DNA of 64,000 nucleotides from Levilactobacillus suantsaii (lineage in GTDB: Bacteria > Bacillota > Bacilli > Lactobacillales > Lactobacillaceae): the NCBI RefSeq assembly GCF_004115745.1, contig NZ_QXIL01000004.1:62001-126000 (forward strand), in the 5' to 3' direction. The translations under genes and the position numbers were made by a program. Each line of letters begins with the position of its first letter. Position 1 is the stretch's first letter. Shown here piece after piece: positions 52,553-62,086 of the stretch. A model generated the notes under the pieces. It had not been told where the DNA came from and did not search any database. It worked only from the letters and a program-made list of their open reading frames with translations.

Positions 52553-53177
52553 GATATAACAGATGCTCCTTTATATATAAGTCCACCATGGTGGGAACCA
52601 GATATCGAATCGATTGATTATTGCGCACCCGTTGTCGAATCATGGTCGAACTAATCCCAATATTAGGCACATCGACCCATAAAACCGGGTACGGCGATTC
52701 GTGGGCGTACCCCTGCCGGCAAACGCCGACAAACTGGACCAGCTTGACTAAGTCGTCAATCCGGTACCACTTCGGCAAATAAGCGACCATGTCGCCCCCA
52801 ATAATGAAGTAATATTGGTTTTCGGGGTGCTGTTGCGTCAGCTGGCGCATGGTATCGTAGCTGTAACTGCGACCACCACGGTTCACCTCGGTCAATTCCA
52901 AGTTGAACTGGGGGTTATCCGCAATCGCCGCACGGACCATGGCCACCCGGTCAGTTGCCGGGATGGTCAACTTGCGGTCCACGTGCGGCGGCTCAGCGTC
53001 GGGCATAAATAAGACCTGATCCAAGCCGAGTTGCGTCGCCACTTGATCAGCAATCACGAGGTGCCCCAGGTGTGGTGGATTGAACGTCCCACCCAAAATG
53101 CCGATACGCCGTTTTTTGGCGGTAGCGGTCATTTGGGTGACGACCTGGGTGCTCGTGCGCTCTGAAATCTTAACCAC
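52545..53177 (-). CDS. nadD: Nicotinate-nucleotide adenylyltransferase
   Basis: 210 residues. GGTFNPPHLGHLVIAD (HxGH), FMPDAEPPH and the C-terminal NIGISSTMIRQRV motif define NadD, which makes nicotinic acid adenine dinucleotide. It has a 17-residue N-terminal extension, also seen in other lactobacilli. Start is GTG at 53175-53177 with GGGAGG nine bases upstream. Confidence 0.94.
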   Translation of the reverse strand: MVKISERTSTQVVTQMTATAKKRRIGILGGTFNPPHLGHLVIADQVATQLGLDQVLFMPDAEPPHVDRKLTIPATDRVAMVRAAIADNPQFNLELTEVNRGGRSYSYDTMRQLTQQHPENQYYFIIGGDMVAYLPKWYRIDDLVKLVQFVGVCRQGYAHESPYPVLWVDVPNIGISSTMIRQRVRNNQSIRYLVPTMVDLYIKEHLLYRD

Positions 53178-53192
53178 GCTGCTCAGCCTCCC

Positions 53193-53501
53193 TTACATTT
53201 CTTCGACAACCGGTGAAAAGCGTTGGTTCTCGGCCGCCGTTGCGGGCCGGTACAACACCAAGACCCGTCCAATCGTTTGGACGACTTGGATATCGGTGTT
53301 GGTTTCAATGAAGGTCTTGGTCTCGGCCACCGTAGCTTCAGCACTTTGTTGCAGGTTGATTTTGATCAATTCCCGTTTTTCGAGTGCCCCGGTCAGTTGG
53401 TCGAGCCAAACCTGTGTTAACCCGTTCTTCCCGACCGAAAAGATAGGCCGTAAACTATGAGCTTGCGCCCGTAAGTAGCGTTTCTGCTTCCCTCGTAACA
53501 A
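53193..53501 (-). CDS. yhbY: Ribosome assembly RNA-binding protein YhbY
   Basis: 102 residues, LRGKQKRYLRAQAHSLRPIFSVGKNGL then ELIKINL, a CRM/YhbY domain that binds pre-50S rRNA. The start is TTG at 53499-53501, because the GGAGG lies between it and an in-frame ATG at 53514-53516; translation from that ATG would place the site inside the coding region. Next to yqeH, as in Bacilli. Confidence 0.93.
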   Translation of the reverse strand: MLRGKQKRYLRAQAHSLRPIFSVGKNGLTQVWLDQLTGALEKRELIKINLQQSAEATVAETKTFIETNTDIQVVQTIGRVLVLYRPATAAENQRFSPVVEEM

Positions 53502-53520
53502 ATTATTTTCCTCCATTATA

Positions 53521-54660
53521 TTAAATCATTGCGCGGCGTAACAACACGGCAACCCCTTCAGGTGCCCAACCCGTCACGTTGACCCCGGCCGGAACCGTAA
53601 TCCAACCCAACCCTTCAAAAACCAGGTCACTTTTGACCGTAGTCTTGAACTGGTGGGCCGTCAACGGTGGAAAGTCGGTGTTGTCTGCTTCGGGAGGCGT
53701 CAGAAGTTGGCCTAACTGCCGGTCATAGAAGTCGGCCGCGTTTTCTAACTTGGTGCGGTGAATGTACAGATTATTTTCAAAGTAGGCGGTAAACCCAGCC
53801 TTAGGGCCCTGATTATAATCGAACCGCCCCACGCCCCCTAAGAAGAGCGTCTGCTGGTCGTTCAACTGGTAGACCTTCGGCTTAATTTGCTTTTGTGGCG
53901 TCACAATCTTCAAATCCTTGCCCGTTAAGAAGTGAGCCATCTGCTGATTTTGAATGATTCCCGGCGTATCGACTAAGACGTGGTCGTCGTCTAAGGGCAG
54001 TTCAATCTTATCCAACGTGGTGCCCGGGAAGCGCGACGTGGTAATCAAATCGCGTTTCCCAGTATTCTGTCGGATGATCTGGTTGATCAGCGTAGATTTC
54101 CCCACATTGGTGACCCCGACCACGTACACGTCCCGGTCGCCCCGGTACTTATCGATCAGCTCTAACAAGTGGTCGACGGATTGATTGGTCTTGGCACTAA
54201 GTAGCGTAACGTCCAGGGGTCGTAATCCCGCTTCATTTGCCCGTTGGCGCAGCCAGTCGCGTAACTTCGAGCGCCGCAGCGAACTCGGCAACAAGTCTTC
54301 CTTGTTCCCGACCAGTAGGATGGGGTTATCCCCCACGAACCGGTGGAGTCCCGGAATCAAGCTCCCGTTAAAGTCGAAAATATCCACCACATAAACAATC
54401 AGGGCGTTGGCGTCTTGAATTTGAGTTAAAAGGCGCAGAAAATCGTCATCGGTCAGACCGACCGGGACAATCTCGTTATAGTGCCGCAAGCGAAAGCAGC
54501 GTTGACAATAAACTTCTTGGTTGTCAATGCCCTTCGCCAAAGCCGACTGCGGGGTATAGCCCGGCGCCGTCTTATCCGTTGTTTGGATCACTGCGCCACA
54601 GCCAATGCAGCGCAACGGTTCCCCGTCAACGAGAACGGGTTCAATGTGTTTTTCGTTCAT
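53521..54660 (-). CDS. yqeH: Ribosome biogenesis GTPase YqeH
   Basis: 379 residues. N-terminal zinc finger with CIGCG and CQRCF, circularly permuted GTPase order: NKEDLLP, SAKT, then VGVTNVGKSTLINQI, and DTPGII. A C-terminal regulatory domain follows. It takes part in 30S maturation. It overlaps yqeG by 20 bases. Confidence 0.95.
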   Translation of the reverse strand: MNEKHIEPVLVDGEPLRCIGCGAVIQTTDKTAPGYTPQSALAKGIDNQEVYCQRCFRLRHYNEIVPVGLTDDDFLRLLTQIQDANALIVYVVDIFDFNGSLIPGLHRFVGDNPILLVGNKEDLLPSSLRRSKLRDWLRQRANEAGLRPLDVTLLSAKTNQSVDHLLELIDKYRGDRDVYVVGVTNVGKSTLINQIIRQNTGKRDLITTSRFPGTTLDKIELPLDDDHVLVDTPGIIQNQQMAHFLTGKDLKIVTPQKQIKPKVYQLNDQQTLFLGGVGRFDYNQGPKAGFTAYFENNLYIHRTKLENAADFYDRQLGQLLTPPEADNTDFPPLTAHQFKTTVKSDLVFEGLGWITVPAGVNVTGWAPEGVAVLLRRAMI

Positions 54661-55183
54661 GCAGATCCTCCTGCCAAGTTAATTTCGGATAACGATGCCG
54701 CAACCGCCACATCACGAACTTTTCCATTAGGCGGTTGCCCTTGGTCACCCAGGCGTCCGATTTCAGAATCGGCTTGACCAACACGCTGCGAATCCCGCTA
54801 CGGTTGGCTGCCCAGATATCGGTCATCAATTGGTCACCAACCATAATGACTTCGTCGCGACGTAAATGCCACCGGCGTAACGCCCGATGCATCCCCACGG
54901 TCAGCGGTTTTAACGCGCGGTGAACGTAAGGTAAGTTGAACGGGGCCACCGCCCGGTCTACCCGCCGGCGACTATTGTTCGACACCACGATGACTTTGAT
55001 ACCGGCTAATTCCAGTAAATTGAGCCAGTGGCGTAACTCAGGCGTGCCGTCCGGGTTATTCCACGCAATCAGTGTATTGTCTAAATCGGTCAGCACCGCT
55101 CTGATACCATGTGCCCGTAAATCTTTGGGGGTCAAATCGTAAATATTCGTGACCATCCACGTTGGTTTTAATCCAACAACCAT
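54641..55183 (-). CDS. yqeG: YqeG family HAD-type phosphatase
   Basis: 180 residues. HAD motif I VLTDLDNTLIAWNN (Asp nucleophile), VIVVSNNSR motif II, motif III KPLTVGMHRALRR, and VGDQLMTDIWAANRSG motif IV. A class IIIA phosphatase of unknown substrate, first gene of the yqeG-yqeH-yhbY-nadD-yqeK-rsfS-yqeM operon. The usual aroE between yqeH and yhbY is absent. GGGAGG precedes the ATG. Confidence 0.93.
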   Translation of the reverse strand: MVVGLKPTWMVTNIYDLTPKDLRAHGIRAVLTDLDNTLIAWNNPDGTPELRHWLNLLELAGIKVIVVSNNSRRRVDRAVAPFNLPYVHRALKPLTVGMHRALRRWHLRRDEVIMVGDQLMTDIWAANRSGIRSVLVKPILKSDAWVTKGNRLMEKFVMWRLRHRYPKLTWQEDLHERKTH

Positions 55184-55328
55184 GCGGGTGTGCCTCCCTT
55201 CGTTCCACCAATATCTAGCACTACATTATACGCATTCTCCTGCGTTTTGGCTACTCTGACCCCTTTGGACTTTTCGACCAGTTTTGATCAGAACGATAAT
55301 TGGTTGGAACTGTTTCTCTCGCATTAGT

Positions 55329-55363
55329 AAAAAAGACCCCGCTGACAGTCAGCGAAGTCTTTT
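55329..55363 (-). terminator. Terminator after rplT
   Basis: AAAGACTTCGCTG pairs with CAGCGGGGTCTTT (G-T and mismatch tolerated), followed by TTTTTTAC on the minus strand. Confidence 0.82.
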
Positions 55364-55375
55364 CCATCAGCTGAA

Positions 55376-55735
55376 TTAAGCAGCCAATGCATCCTTAGCT
55401 TGATCAGCCAAGGCCGTGAAAGCAGCAGCATCGTTCACTGCCAAGTCGGCTAACATTTTCCGGTTAACGTCAATGTTGGCTAACTTCAAACCGTGCATCA
55501 ACTTGCTGTAGCTCAGACCGTTCATCCGGGCTGCGGCGTTGATCCGGGCAATCCAAAGCTTACGGAAGTTACGCTTCGTGGCCTTCCGATCACGGAATGC
55601 GTATTGGTAACCTTTGCGAACTTGGTCCTTAGCAACCTTGAATAAACGGTGCTTGGAGCCCCGGTAACCCTTAGCTAATTTTAAAACCTTTTTGCGCCGT
55701 GCGCGTGTAACAGTACCGCCTTTAACTCGTGGCAT
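55376..55735 (-). CDS. rplT: Ribosomal protein bL20
   Basis: 119-residue L20: [29 protein letters not shown], then [27 protein letters not shown]. It nucleates 50S assembly and in Bacilli represses the infC-rpmI-rplT operon by binding the leader. Last gene of that operon. Confidence 0.98.
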   Translation of the reverse strand: MPRVKGGTVTRARRKKVLKLAKGYRGSKHRLFKVAKDQVRKGYQYAFRDRKATKRNFRKLWIARINAAARMNGLSYSKLMHGLKLANIDVNRKMLADLAVNDAAAFTALADQAKDALAA

Positions 55736-55808
55736 AATCTTTTCCTCCTAAATCAATTCAAACATTATGGCGACGATAATTCGTCAACCCGAAATTTTTA
55801 ACGACCGC

Positions 55809-56003
55809 TTACTTTTGTAATAAACTCCGGTAAGTCTTGATCGTCGTTTGGTCCATCATCCGGGTCCCACGAAGGTTCCGGCGTTGCTTCTTGGTCTTAC
55901 CGTGGAAACGGTGAGACGTGTACGCGTTGGCACTCTTGATTCCGCCCTTAGCAGTTACCTTGAAACGCTTAGCTGCGGCACGGTTGGTCTTCATCTTTGG
56001 CAT
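55809..56003 (-). CDS. rpmI: Ribosomal protein bL35
   Basis: 64 residues: [23 protein letters not shown]. Start ATG at 56003 behind AGGAGG; the frame extends 11 codons further without a ribosome site. Between infC and rplT. Confidence 0.97.
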   Translation of the reverse strand: MPKMKTNRAAAKRFKVTAKGGIKSANAYTSHRFHGKTKKQRRNLRGTRMMDQTTIKTYRSLLQK

Positions 56004-56056
56004 AGTACGAAATTTCCTCCTTGTGTCGGTAACCACCAGGATTACCGCATCAATTC

Positions 56057-56581
56057 TTACTTTTTCTCTGTGATGGGAGCGAGCATGAGAAACATGCTCC
56101 GGCCATCCATCTTTGGCCGTTGTTCAATCGTGGCCACGTCAGCAGTTTCCTTAGCCATTCGGTTTAATACTTCACGACCAATATCCTTATGGGTAATGGC
56201 CCGCCCTTTAAAGCGGATCGAAACCCGGACCTTCTCACCCTTCGCTAAGAATTTCTTAGCGTTCTTGAGCTTGAAGTTAAAGTCGTTCGTATCAATGGTT
56301 GGACTGAGTCGCACTTCCTTCACACTGACCACTTTTTGCTTCTTTCGAGCTTCACGTTGCTTCTTTTGCAGCTCGAAACGATACTTCCCGTAGTCCATAA
56401 TGCGAGCTACCGGTGGCTTAGCTTTCGGTGCAACCAAAACTAAATCGAGGTTCGCGTCTTCGGCGATCCGCAAAGCGTCTCGCTTGGATTTGATACCCAA
56501 TTGGTCACCGTTGCCGGCAATCAACCGAACTTCGCGTGCGCGAATTCCCTCGTTGACAATCGTGTCGTTTGCTATGGTAAT
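56057..56581 (-). CDS. infC: Translation initiation factor IF-3 (AUU start)
   Basis: 174 residues. N-terminal [22 protein letters not shown], and C-terminal [29 protein letters not shown]-type [15 protein letters not shown]. The true start is ATT at 56579-56581 directly after GGAGGTGG, yielding (M)[12 protein letters not shown], as in related genomes; the first ATG-like codon is an internal position at 56524. AUU is the classical autoregulated infC start, since IF-3 itself discriminates against it. First gene of infC-rpmI-rplT. Confidence 0.96.
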   Translation of the reverse strand: MTIANDTIVNEGIRAREVRLIAGNGDQLGIKSKRDALRIAEDANLDLVLVAPKAKPPVARIMDYGKYRFELQKKQREARKKQKVVSVKEVRLSPTIDTNDFNFKLKNAKKFLAKGEKVRVSIRFKGRAITHKDIGREVLNRMAKETADVATIEQRPKMDGRSMFLMLAPITEKK

Positions 56582-56616
56582 CCACCTCCAAAATAATTCT
56601 TGAGAATGACATGAGA

Positions 56617-56757
56617 CAAAAAATGCGGGAACCTTTGATGATAATCAAACGGCTCCCGCAAGGAATCCCATCAAAAATGGGATTAACGTACGTATCCAGC
56701 CCAGCAATGTCATTATCACTAGGCGAGAAGCGGCAGCCTCTGCTTAATTTCTCAACT
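56617..56757 (-). promoter_or_regulatory. L20 leader with attenuator of infC-rpmI-rplT
   Basis: Before infC the transcript can form GCGGGAGCCGTTTG pairing with CAAAGGTTCCCGC followed by TTTTTTG (56617-56660), a transcription attenuator, and a second hairpin AATCCCATTTTTGATGGGATT further upstream. Position and form match the L20 leader in which L20 mimics its rRNA site. Confidence 0.85.
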
Positions 56758-56762
56758 TAACC

Positions 56763-56791
56763 ATCATATCAAGACAAGTTGGTTCTGTCAA
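56763..56791 (-). promoter_or_regulatory. Promoter of infC-rpmI-rplT
   Basis: Minus strand TTGACA (56786-56791), exactly 17 bases, TATGAT (56763-56768); near-consensus. Confidence 0.9.
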
Positions 56792-56895
56792 CCGTCTCTT
56801 GGCAATTAAGTTTATCAGTCGAAACGACGACTCCCTGGCCCTCACCTTGGTTGCCTGGCATGGACCGCACTTACGGCCAAAGTGTTAAATCGTTC

Positions 56896-58836
56896 CTACT
56901 CTTCACGGCTATATGAAGCAATATCAGCGAGAATTTCCTTCATAAAGGCATCACTGGCCATCGCCGTTGCATCGTCTTCCCCGTACTTCCGTACAGACAC
57001 GCTGTTGTTAGCCATTTCTTGTTCCCCAACAACTAACGTGTACGGGATCTTGTGCGTCTGTGCGTCACGAATCAGGTAACCCATCTTTTCGCCCCGCTTG
57101 TCGACGTTGACCCGGATATCAGCTGCCCGGAGTTGAGCGGCTAACTTATCGGCGTAAGCGCCGTGCTTTTCTTCGGAAACCGGAATGATGGTGACTTGCT
57201 TCGGCGCCAACCAGGTTGGGAAGGCCCCCTTGTAGATTTCCGTCAGGTAAGCCGTGAAGCGTTCCATGGTGGAGACCAAGCCCCGGTGAATCATGACCGG
57301 CCGGTGCTCTTCACCATCGGCGCCGACGTAGTGCAAATCGAAGCGTTCTGGCAACATGAAATCTAACTGGATGGTCGACAACGTTTCTTCGTTGCACATC
57401 GCCGTCTTGGTCTGAACGTCTAATTTCGGACCGTAGAAGGCGGCTTCCCCTTCGGCTTCAACGTAGTCCAAGTGCAGGTCATCCATGGCACCCTTCAACA
57501 TGGTCTGTGCCTTGTTCCACATCTCATCATCGTCAAAGTACTTTTCCGTGTTCTTTGGATCACGGTAGCTTAACCGGAACGTGTAATCCTTGATGTCGAA
57601 ATCATCGTAAACCTTAACCATTAAGTTCAAGATCTTCTTGAATTCGTCTTGGATTTGGTCTGGCGCCACGAAGGTGTGGCCGTCGTTCAACGTCATTTCC
57701 CGAACCCGTTGCAGACCACTCAAAGCACCAGATTTTTCGTACCGGTGCATCATCCCTAATTCAGCAATTCGCAATGGCAACTCACGGTAGGAACGGATGT
57801 GGTGGTTGTAAATCTGAATGTGGCTTGGGCAGTTCATTGGCCGTAATTCCAACATTTCGCCATCACCCATGTCCATTGGTGGGAACATGTCGTCGCGGTA
57901 GTGGGCCCAGTGACCGGATTGCTTGTAAAGATCCAGGTTAGCTAAGACTGGCGTGTACACGTGTTGGTACCCGTTGGCGACTTCCTTGTCGATGATGTAA
58001 CGTTCGATGGTCCGCCGAATCGTGGCTCCGTTGGGCATCCAGTAAGGTAAGCCGGCACCGACCTTGGGATCCACGAAGAACAAGTCGAGTTGGTTCCCAA
58101 TGACCCGGTGGTCGCGTTCACGCGCTTCTTGGCGCTTCTCTAAGTCGGCCTTTAAGTCGGCATCCTTGAAGAAGACCGTCCCGTAAATCCGTTGCAGCAT
58201 TGGGTTAGAAGACTTGCCTTGCCAGTAAGCCCCGGCAACGGACAAGAGCTTGAAGTGCTTGACGTCACCGGTGTTAGCCAGTTGGGCCCCGTCACTTAAG
58301 ACTTGGTAATCGCCAATCTTTAAGAAGGGCACTTCGTCACCGGAAACGGCGTTGACTAAGGCCGTGCTGAATGGGTCGTCCTTAACTTGGGCTAAGGCGT
58401 CGGCCTTGCTGACGGAGATCCGTTCGATATCCAGCTTGTCCTTGGCTAACTTTTCGATAACCACGGCCAAAGCATCCAGTTCGTCGGCGCTGACTTGTTG
58501 GTCATCCTTATCGGTGTCGACGTAAAAGCCATCATCTTCGGCACTCGCAACACCTAACCGAATTGCGGGGAAGTCCTTTTTCAAGGCAATCCGCAGTAAA
58601 GCGGCCGCGGTGTTCCGTAAGACCTTTAAACCATCAGCGTCACTCTTGGTCACGATTTCGATCGCACCATCGCCCTTTAATGGGGTCAGGTAGTCCACCA
58701 ATTCACCGTTGTACTTCGCCGCAACGGCTTTCTTAGCTAAACTGATTGAAATTGACTTGGCAACGTCAGCTGGCGTTGTCCCTTCAGCAAAAGCCTGTAC
58801 CTTGCCGTCTGGGAATTTAATTGAAACATCTGCCAT
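56896..58836 (-). CDS. thrS: Threonyl-tRNA synthetase
   Basis: 646 residues. TGS domain ([19 protein letters not shown]), editing domain, class II core with motif 2 [17 protein letters not shown], the zinc-site [10 protein letters not shown], and motif 3 [15 protein letters not shown], and an anticodon-binding domain with [24 protein letters not shown]. Start ATG at 58836 with GGGAG upstream; the longer frame has no good ribosome site and begins in the T-box terminator. Single gene under T-box control. Confidence 0.97.
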   Translation of the reverse strand: MADVSIKFPDGKVQAFAEGTTPADVAKSISISLAKKAVAAKYNGELVDYLTPLKGDGAIEIVTKSDADGLKVLRNTAAALLRIALKKDFPAIRLGVASAEDDGFYVDTDKDDQQVSADELDALAVVIEKLAKDKLDIERISVSKADALAQVKDDPFSTALVNAVSGDEVPFLKIGDYQVLSDGAQLANTGDVKHFKLLSVAGAYWQGKSSNPMLQRIYGTVFFKDADLKADLEKRQEARERDHRVIGNQLDLFFVDPKVGAGLPYWMPNGATIRRTIERYIIDKEVANGYQHVYTPVLANLDLYKQSGHWAHYRDDMFPPMDMGDGEMLELRPMNCPSHIQIYNHHIRSYRELPLRIAELGMMHRYEKSGALSGLQRVREMTLNDGHTFVAPDQIQDEFKKILNLMVKVYDDFDIKDYTFRLSYRDPKNTEKYFDDDEMWNKAQTMLKGAMDDLHLDYVEAEGEAAFYGPKLDVQTKTAMCNEETLSTIQLDFMLPERFDLHYVGADGEEHRPVMIHRGLVSTMERFTAYLTEIYKGAFPTWLAPKQVTIIPVSEEKHGAYADKLAAQLRAADIRVNVDKRGEKMGYLIRDAQTHKIPYTLVVGEQEMANNSVSVRKYGEDDATAMASDAFMKEILADIASYSREE

Positions 58837-58871
58837 ACTATCAGATCTCCCTTTGTTTTTAGGGTGGCCCA

Positions 58872-59125
58872 TAAAAAAAGTCCCCAGTATCCAATAAGGA
58901 CACTGGGGACGTCAATAACGTGGTTCCACCCGATCTTTTTCACGAGACTCCGCCCCGTGAACTCTAATCGTCGATAACGGGACGGCCCGACCGAAAATTT
59001 CCTTTCGGCTGCATCAAGAGCGGTAACCTCACCGGTTGTTTAAGGACGCTTCCAATCAAGGCATCCTCTTCCTGGAAACAAACGCGGTCATGTCGTGTCT
59101 CTTGTTAAGCATTTCCTCTTTCAAT
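58872..59125 (-). promoter_or_regulatory. T-box riboswitch leader of thrS
   Basis: T-box sequence GATCGGGTGGAACCACG (58919-58935 region), followed by a terminator CCCCAGTGTCC/GGATACTGGGG with TTTTTTT at 58873-58879. Stem I contains ACC (Thr) at 59022-59024 in a TGAGGTTACCGCTC loop context. Uncharged tRNA-Thr is the expected ligand. Confidence 0.92.
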
Positions 59126-59131
59126 ACGTCT

Positions 59132-59161
59132 ATTGAACCACTCGCCCCTGACGATTGTCAA
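59132..59161 (-). promoter_or_regulatory. Candidate promoter of thrS
   Basis: Minus strand TTGACA (59156-59161), 18-base spacer, TTCAAT (59132-59137), directly after dnaI. Confidence 0.6.
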
Positions 59162-59176
59162 GGAGAAGTCGTAAAT

Positions 59177-60103
59177 TTATTGTGGCCGGCGGTTGGTGCC
59201 TAACATCGTTACTTCCCGCGCTAAAAAGCGAATCCGCTGCATCAATCGTTGGGCCTTCAAGGGTTCGTCGTCCCCACGCGTCGAGATGCGCAGGTGGTCT
59301 TTTTCGAGTTGGGCCATCGAGAAATTCGAACTGAAAAAGGTCGGTAACTCCTCTTGCATCCGGTATTCCAAGATGACGCCCAACACGTCGTCGCGAATCC
59401 AGGCCGACATGGCGTCGGCCCCAATATCGTCAATCATCAGCACCGGCGCTTTTTTAATGGCGTCCAGTTTATCACCAACACCATCCTTCCCAATGGCGTT
59501 TTTCATCTCAACTGCAAAACTGGGAAAGTGCACCAAAGTGGTGGAGTAGCCATCCGTCGCCAGTTGGTGCGCCACGGCGGCCAACAAGTAGGTCTTACCG
59601 ACACCAAAGTTCCCCGTCAAATACAGGGCTTGGTGGCGTTGGTGGGGGTGGTCTTCGTAACTTTCAATAAAGTCCATCGCCCCCAAAAAGGCTTCCATTC
59701 GGGGGCCATCATTGTCGAAATTATCCAGGCGCGCCGCCCGAATACTTTTAGGCATGGCAATTGAGCGGACACGTTGCCGCAACTGTTGAGCCGCCTGCTT
59801 TTCTTGGGTGCCCTGGGTCGGCACGTACGCCACGTCTAACAAATGGTCAGCCACAATCAACCGGGGTTCATACCCCGTTGCAAAGATATCTTTGCCGGCT
59901 TTGACCTTATCACGTTCCGTTACGAACTCGTAAATTTTCGCCGCCGAACGGGTCAACACGTCGGGGGCCAAGTCAGCTTGGTGCGTCTGAATGAAAGCCG
60001 TGACTTCAGGATCTTTGGCAACCTTCGCCATCAACTGTTGATAGTTTTTAGTCAAATTCCGTTGGTTCATCAGGTCCTGGAGGCTCTTACTCACATCTTC
60101 CAT
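59177..60103 (-). CDS. dnaI: Primosomal protein DnaI (helicase loader)
   Basis: 308 residues. N-terminal helicase-interaction domain (about 1-130) and AAA+ domain with Walker A LTGNFGVGKTYLLAAVA, Walker B VLMIDDIGAD and a sensor II-like RISTRGDDEP. It loads the replicative helicase DnaC in Firmicutes, with DnaB and DnaD. It follows dnaB with zero gap. Confidence 0.94.
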   Translation of the reverse strand: MEDVSKSLQDLMNQRNLTKNYQQLMAKVAKDPEVTAFIQTHQADLAPDVLTRSAAKIYEFVTERDKVKAGKDIFATGYEPRLIVADHLLDVAYVPTQGTQEKQAAQQLRQRVRSIAMPKSIRAARLDNFDNDGPRMEAFLGAMDFIESYEDHPHQRHQALYLTGNFGVGKTYLLAAVAHQLATDGYSTTLVHFPSFAVEMKNAIGKDGVGDKLDAIKKAPVLMIDDIGADAMSAWIRDDVLGVILEYRMQEELPTFFSSNFSMAQLEKDHLRISTRGDDEPLKAQRLMQRIRFLAREVTMLGTNRRPQ

Positions 60104-61495
60104 TTAGGACTCCTCCTTTCCGTGGGGTCGTTGCTTAAAGCGGGCAATCCGCGCTTTTAAGTCCGCCTGTTGTTTAGCGGTTAGCTTGGTAGACGCCGCC
60201 TTTTTCGTAATTTCGGGGTTTTGGGCCCAATCCGGTAGGGTCTCGGTCACCCCGGTCCCCTGCCGGTAACTGTTCCGGCGTCGGGTCTTGGCTTGTTGGG
60301 TCGTTTGTTTGCGCGTCTGAATCTTGACCACCGCCTGTTCAGGTGTCTGAATAGCGGCTTTACTCCAGTCGTTGGCAATCGTGTCCAACAAATTCTTGTT
60401 CAGCGTGGGGCGATCTTCATCGACCAATACATGGTAAATCATCAGGTTTAAAACGCCCTGCGAAAACAGGTGCCGACTCGTCAAATCCTGAACGATTCGT
60501 TGCTCGCCATTGGTCACAAAACCACCGGTCTGCTCCTTGATTGAAGCTAAGAAGTCAGTGGGTGTCTTGGACGTCGCCGCTTTCAACAGGTGTTGGTTGT
60601 TTTTCGCTTCCGCCGTAGTATCAGCCGCTTGGGCCGGTGCGGCACTGGTGGCCGCACTAGTCGCCGCGGTTGGCGCCAATTGCCCGCGGTGTTGTTGTCC
60701 AAATTGCTTCACGATTAGGCGTTTGAACTGCTCTGGGTCGAACTGATTGGTAGCCAGATTGGTGGCTTCCCCAATGAAGCGCGCCATGGTCGGTTCATCC
60801 ATGCCGTAGGTAGCGTGCTCCGTTAAGAATAACTGCCGGTGCGCCTGCACGGACTGCGGGTCAACGTAGGAGTGCGCCAAGATTTCCCCTAAGAGTTGCA
60901 GGTCGAAGTCCGCGGCATTCGTTCCAATTTCCGGCGCCGTCGACTTGGCCGTAGTCAAGCGGTCCCGACTACTGGTGATGGTGTTGGGCAGTTGCTTGAG
61001 TTCCCCACCAACCACTTGAAAGACGTCCAAGAAGGTCTTGGTGATGTCTTGTCCTTTGACCGGGGCAGCCGGTTTATTTTGGTTGACCAATTCCTGATAG
61101 AAATCATCCCCAACGGCGTCCAACAACTGCACACTCAGCAGGTCATCTTTTAAGAAGTCCACCGGTGCCAACGGTGCGTGCAACGTGTAGTTAAACGTTT
61201 GGAGGTCGTTGGTCGTTTCGACCGTGGTCGTCAGTAGTCCGGTCGCTTCCAAACGAATTCGGGCCGCATAAAAATGCGCCAGGTCCACCCCAAGCGTCGC
61301 GAGTAACACCGCGTGCCGGTGCAAGTGCGTCCGTTTGGGTAACCAAAAGAGGCCGCTAAACGCCGCAGCGGCTAGCGGCCCGATCACGGGCTGATAGAGT
61401 TGGCTCAACGTCTGCCAGCTCTGCTCCGTTAAACGATCGGCCAACCGGACGATAAAACCCGTTTTCGGACTCAGTTGATGCCAAGAATCCTCCAT
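60104..61495 (-). CDS. dnaB: Replication initiation and membrane attachment protein DnaB
   Basis: 463 residues. N-terminal winged-helix part (RLTEQSWQTLSQLYQPVIGPLAAA), a Thr/Ala-rich linker (about 265-295), and the C-terminal DnaB/DnaD domain with ISRHLFSQGVLNLMIYHVLV-like segment. In Firmicutes it brings DnaI-helicase to the origin. ATG at 61495 follows GAGGCG. Two bases after nrdR. Confidence 0.93.
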   Translation of the reverse strand: MEDSWHQLSPKTGFIVRLADRLTEQSWQTLSQLYQPVIGPLAAAAFSGLFWLPKRTHLHRHAVLLATLGVDLAHFYAARIRLEATGLLTTTVETTNDLQTFNYTLHAPLAPVDFLKDDLLSVQLLDAVGDDFYQELVNQNKPAAPVKGQDITKTFLDVFQVVGGELKQLPNTITSSRDRLTTAKSTAPEIGTNAADFDLQLLGEILAHSYVDPQSVQAHRQLFLTEHATYGMDEPTMARFIGEATNLATNQFDPEQFKRLIVKQFGQQHRGQLAPTAATSAATSAAPAQAADTTAEAKNNQHLLKAATSKTPTDFLASIKEQTGGFVTNGEQRIVQDLTSRHLFSQGVLNLMIYHVLVDEDRPTLNKNLLDTIANDWSKAAIQTPEQAVVKIQTRKQTTQQAKTRRRNSYRQGTGVTETLPDWAQNPEITKKAASTKLTAKQQADLKARIARFKQRPHGKEES

Positions 61496-61497
61496 GC

Positions 61498-62013
61498 CTA
61501 TTTCGCCTCACTTTGCCCCTTTGAGTGGTGATTTTGATCTTGCTGATCTTTTTTTAACTTATCCTTATCCAAAATATCTTTAAGTTCGTTGAAGAAAACG
61601 CCAGTATCCTTGAATTGCCGGTAAACACTGGCAAAGCGGATATAGGCAATTTCGTCGACATCGACTAGGCGGTTCATCACGTATTCGCCAATCACTTGGC
61701 TGGAGATCTCGTTGACCCCCAACCCCCGAACCTTATTTTCGACCTCGTCGACAATCTTAGCCATGGCGTCCATCCCCACCGGCCGTTTTTCGGCCGAACG
61801 GATGATTCCCCGTAAGATTTTCTCCCGGTTAAATTCTTCGCGTGTCCCGTTTTTCTTGATGACGAGTAACGGGGTCACTTCCACGCGTTCAAACGTCGTG
61901 AACCGAAAGCCGCAGCTCTCGCACTCCCGACGACGTCGAATCACGCGGCCATCGTCGGTCGGACGACTATCCACGACCCGGGAGCCATTGTGATGACAGT
62001 GCGGACACTGCAT
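61498..62013 (-). CDS. nrdR: Transcriptional repressor NrdR
   Basis: 171 residues. Zinc ribbon CPHC and [13 protein letters not shown], then an ATP-cone [18 protein letters not shown]. NrdR represses ribonucleotide reductase genes when dATP is high, at NrdR boxes; none of those genes is here. First of the nrdR-dnaB-dnaI run, 73 bases after coaE. Confidence 0.96.
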   Translation of the reverse strand: MQCPHCHHNGSRVVDSRPTDDGRVIRRRRECESCGFRFTTFERVEVTPLLVIKKNGTREEFNREKILRGIIRSAEKRPVGMDAMAKIVDEVENKVRGLGVNEISSQVIGEYVMNRLVDVDEIAYIRFASVYRQFKDTGVFFNELKDILDKDKLKKDQQDQNHHSKGQSEAK

Positions 62014-62086
62014 AATTGGTCACCTCATTTTTACTTTCACTGGTTAATAGTCACGTCGGTCGAGCCAGGTGCCGACACAACGCGGT

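Noticed and set aside
56057-56524. infC starting at the codon at 56522-56524
   Set aside because: It would remove the conserved first 19 residues; the ATT at 56579-56581 with GGAGGTGG gives the expected N-terminus.
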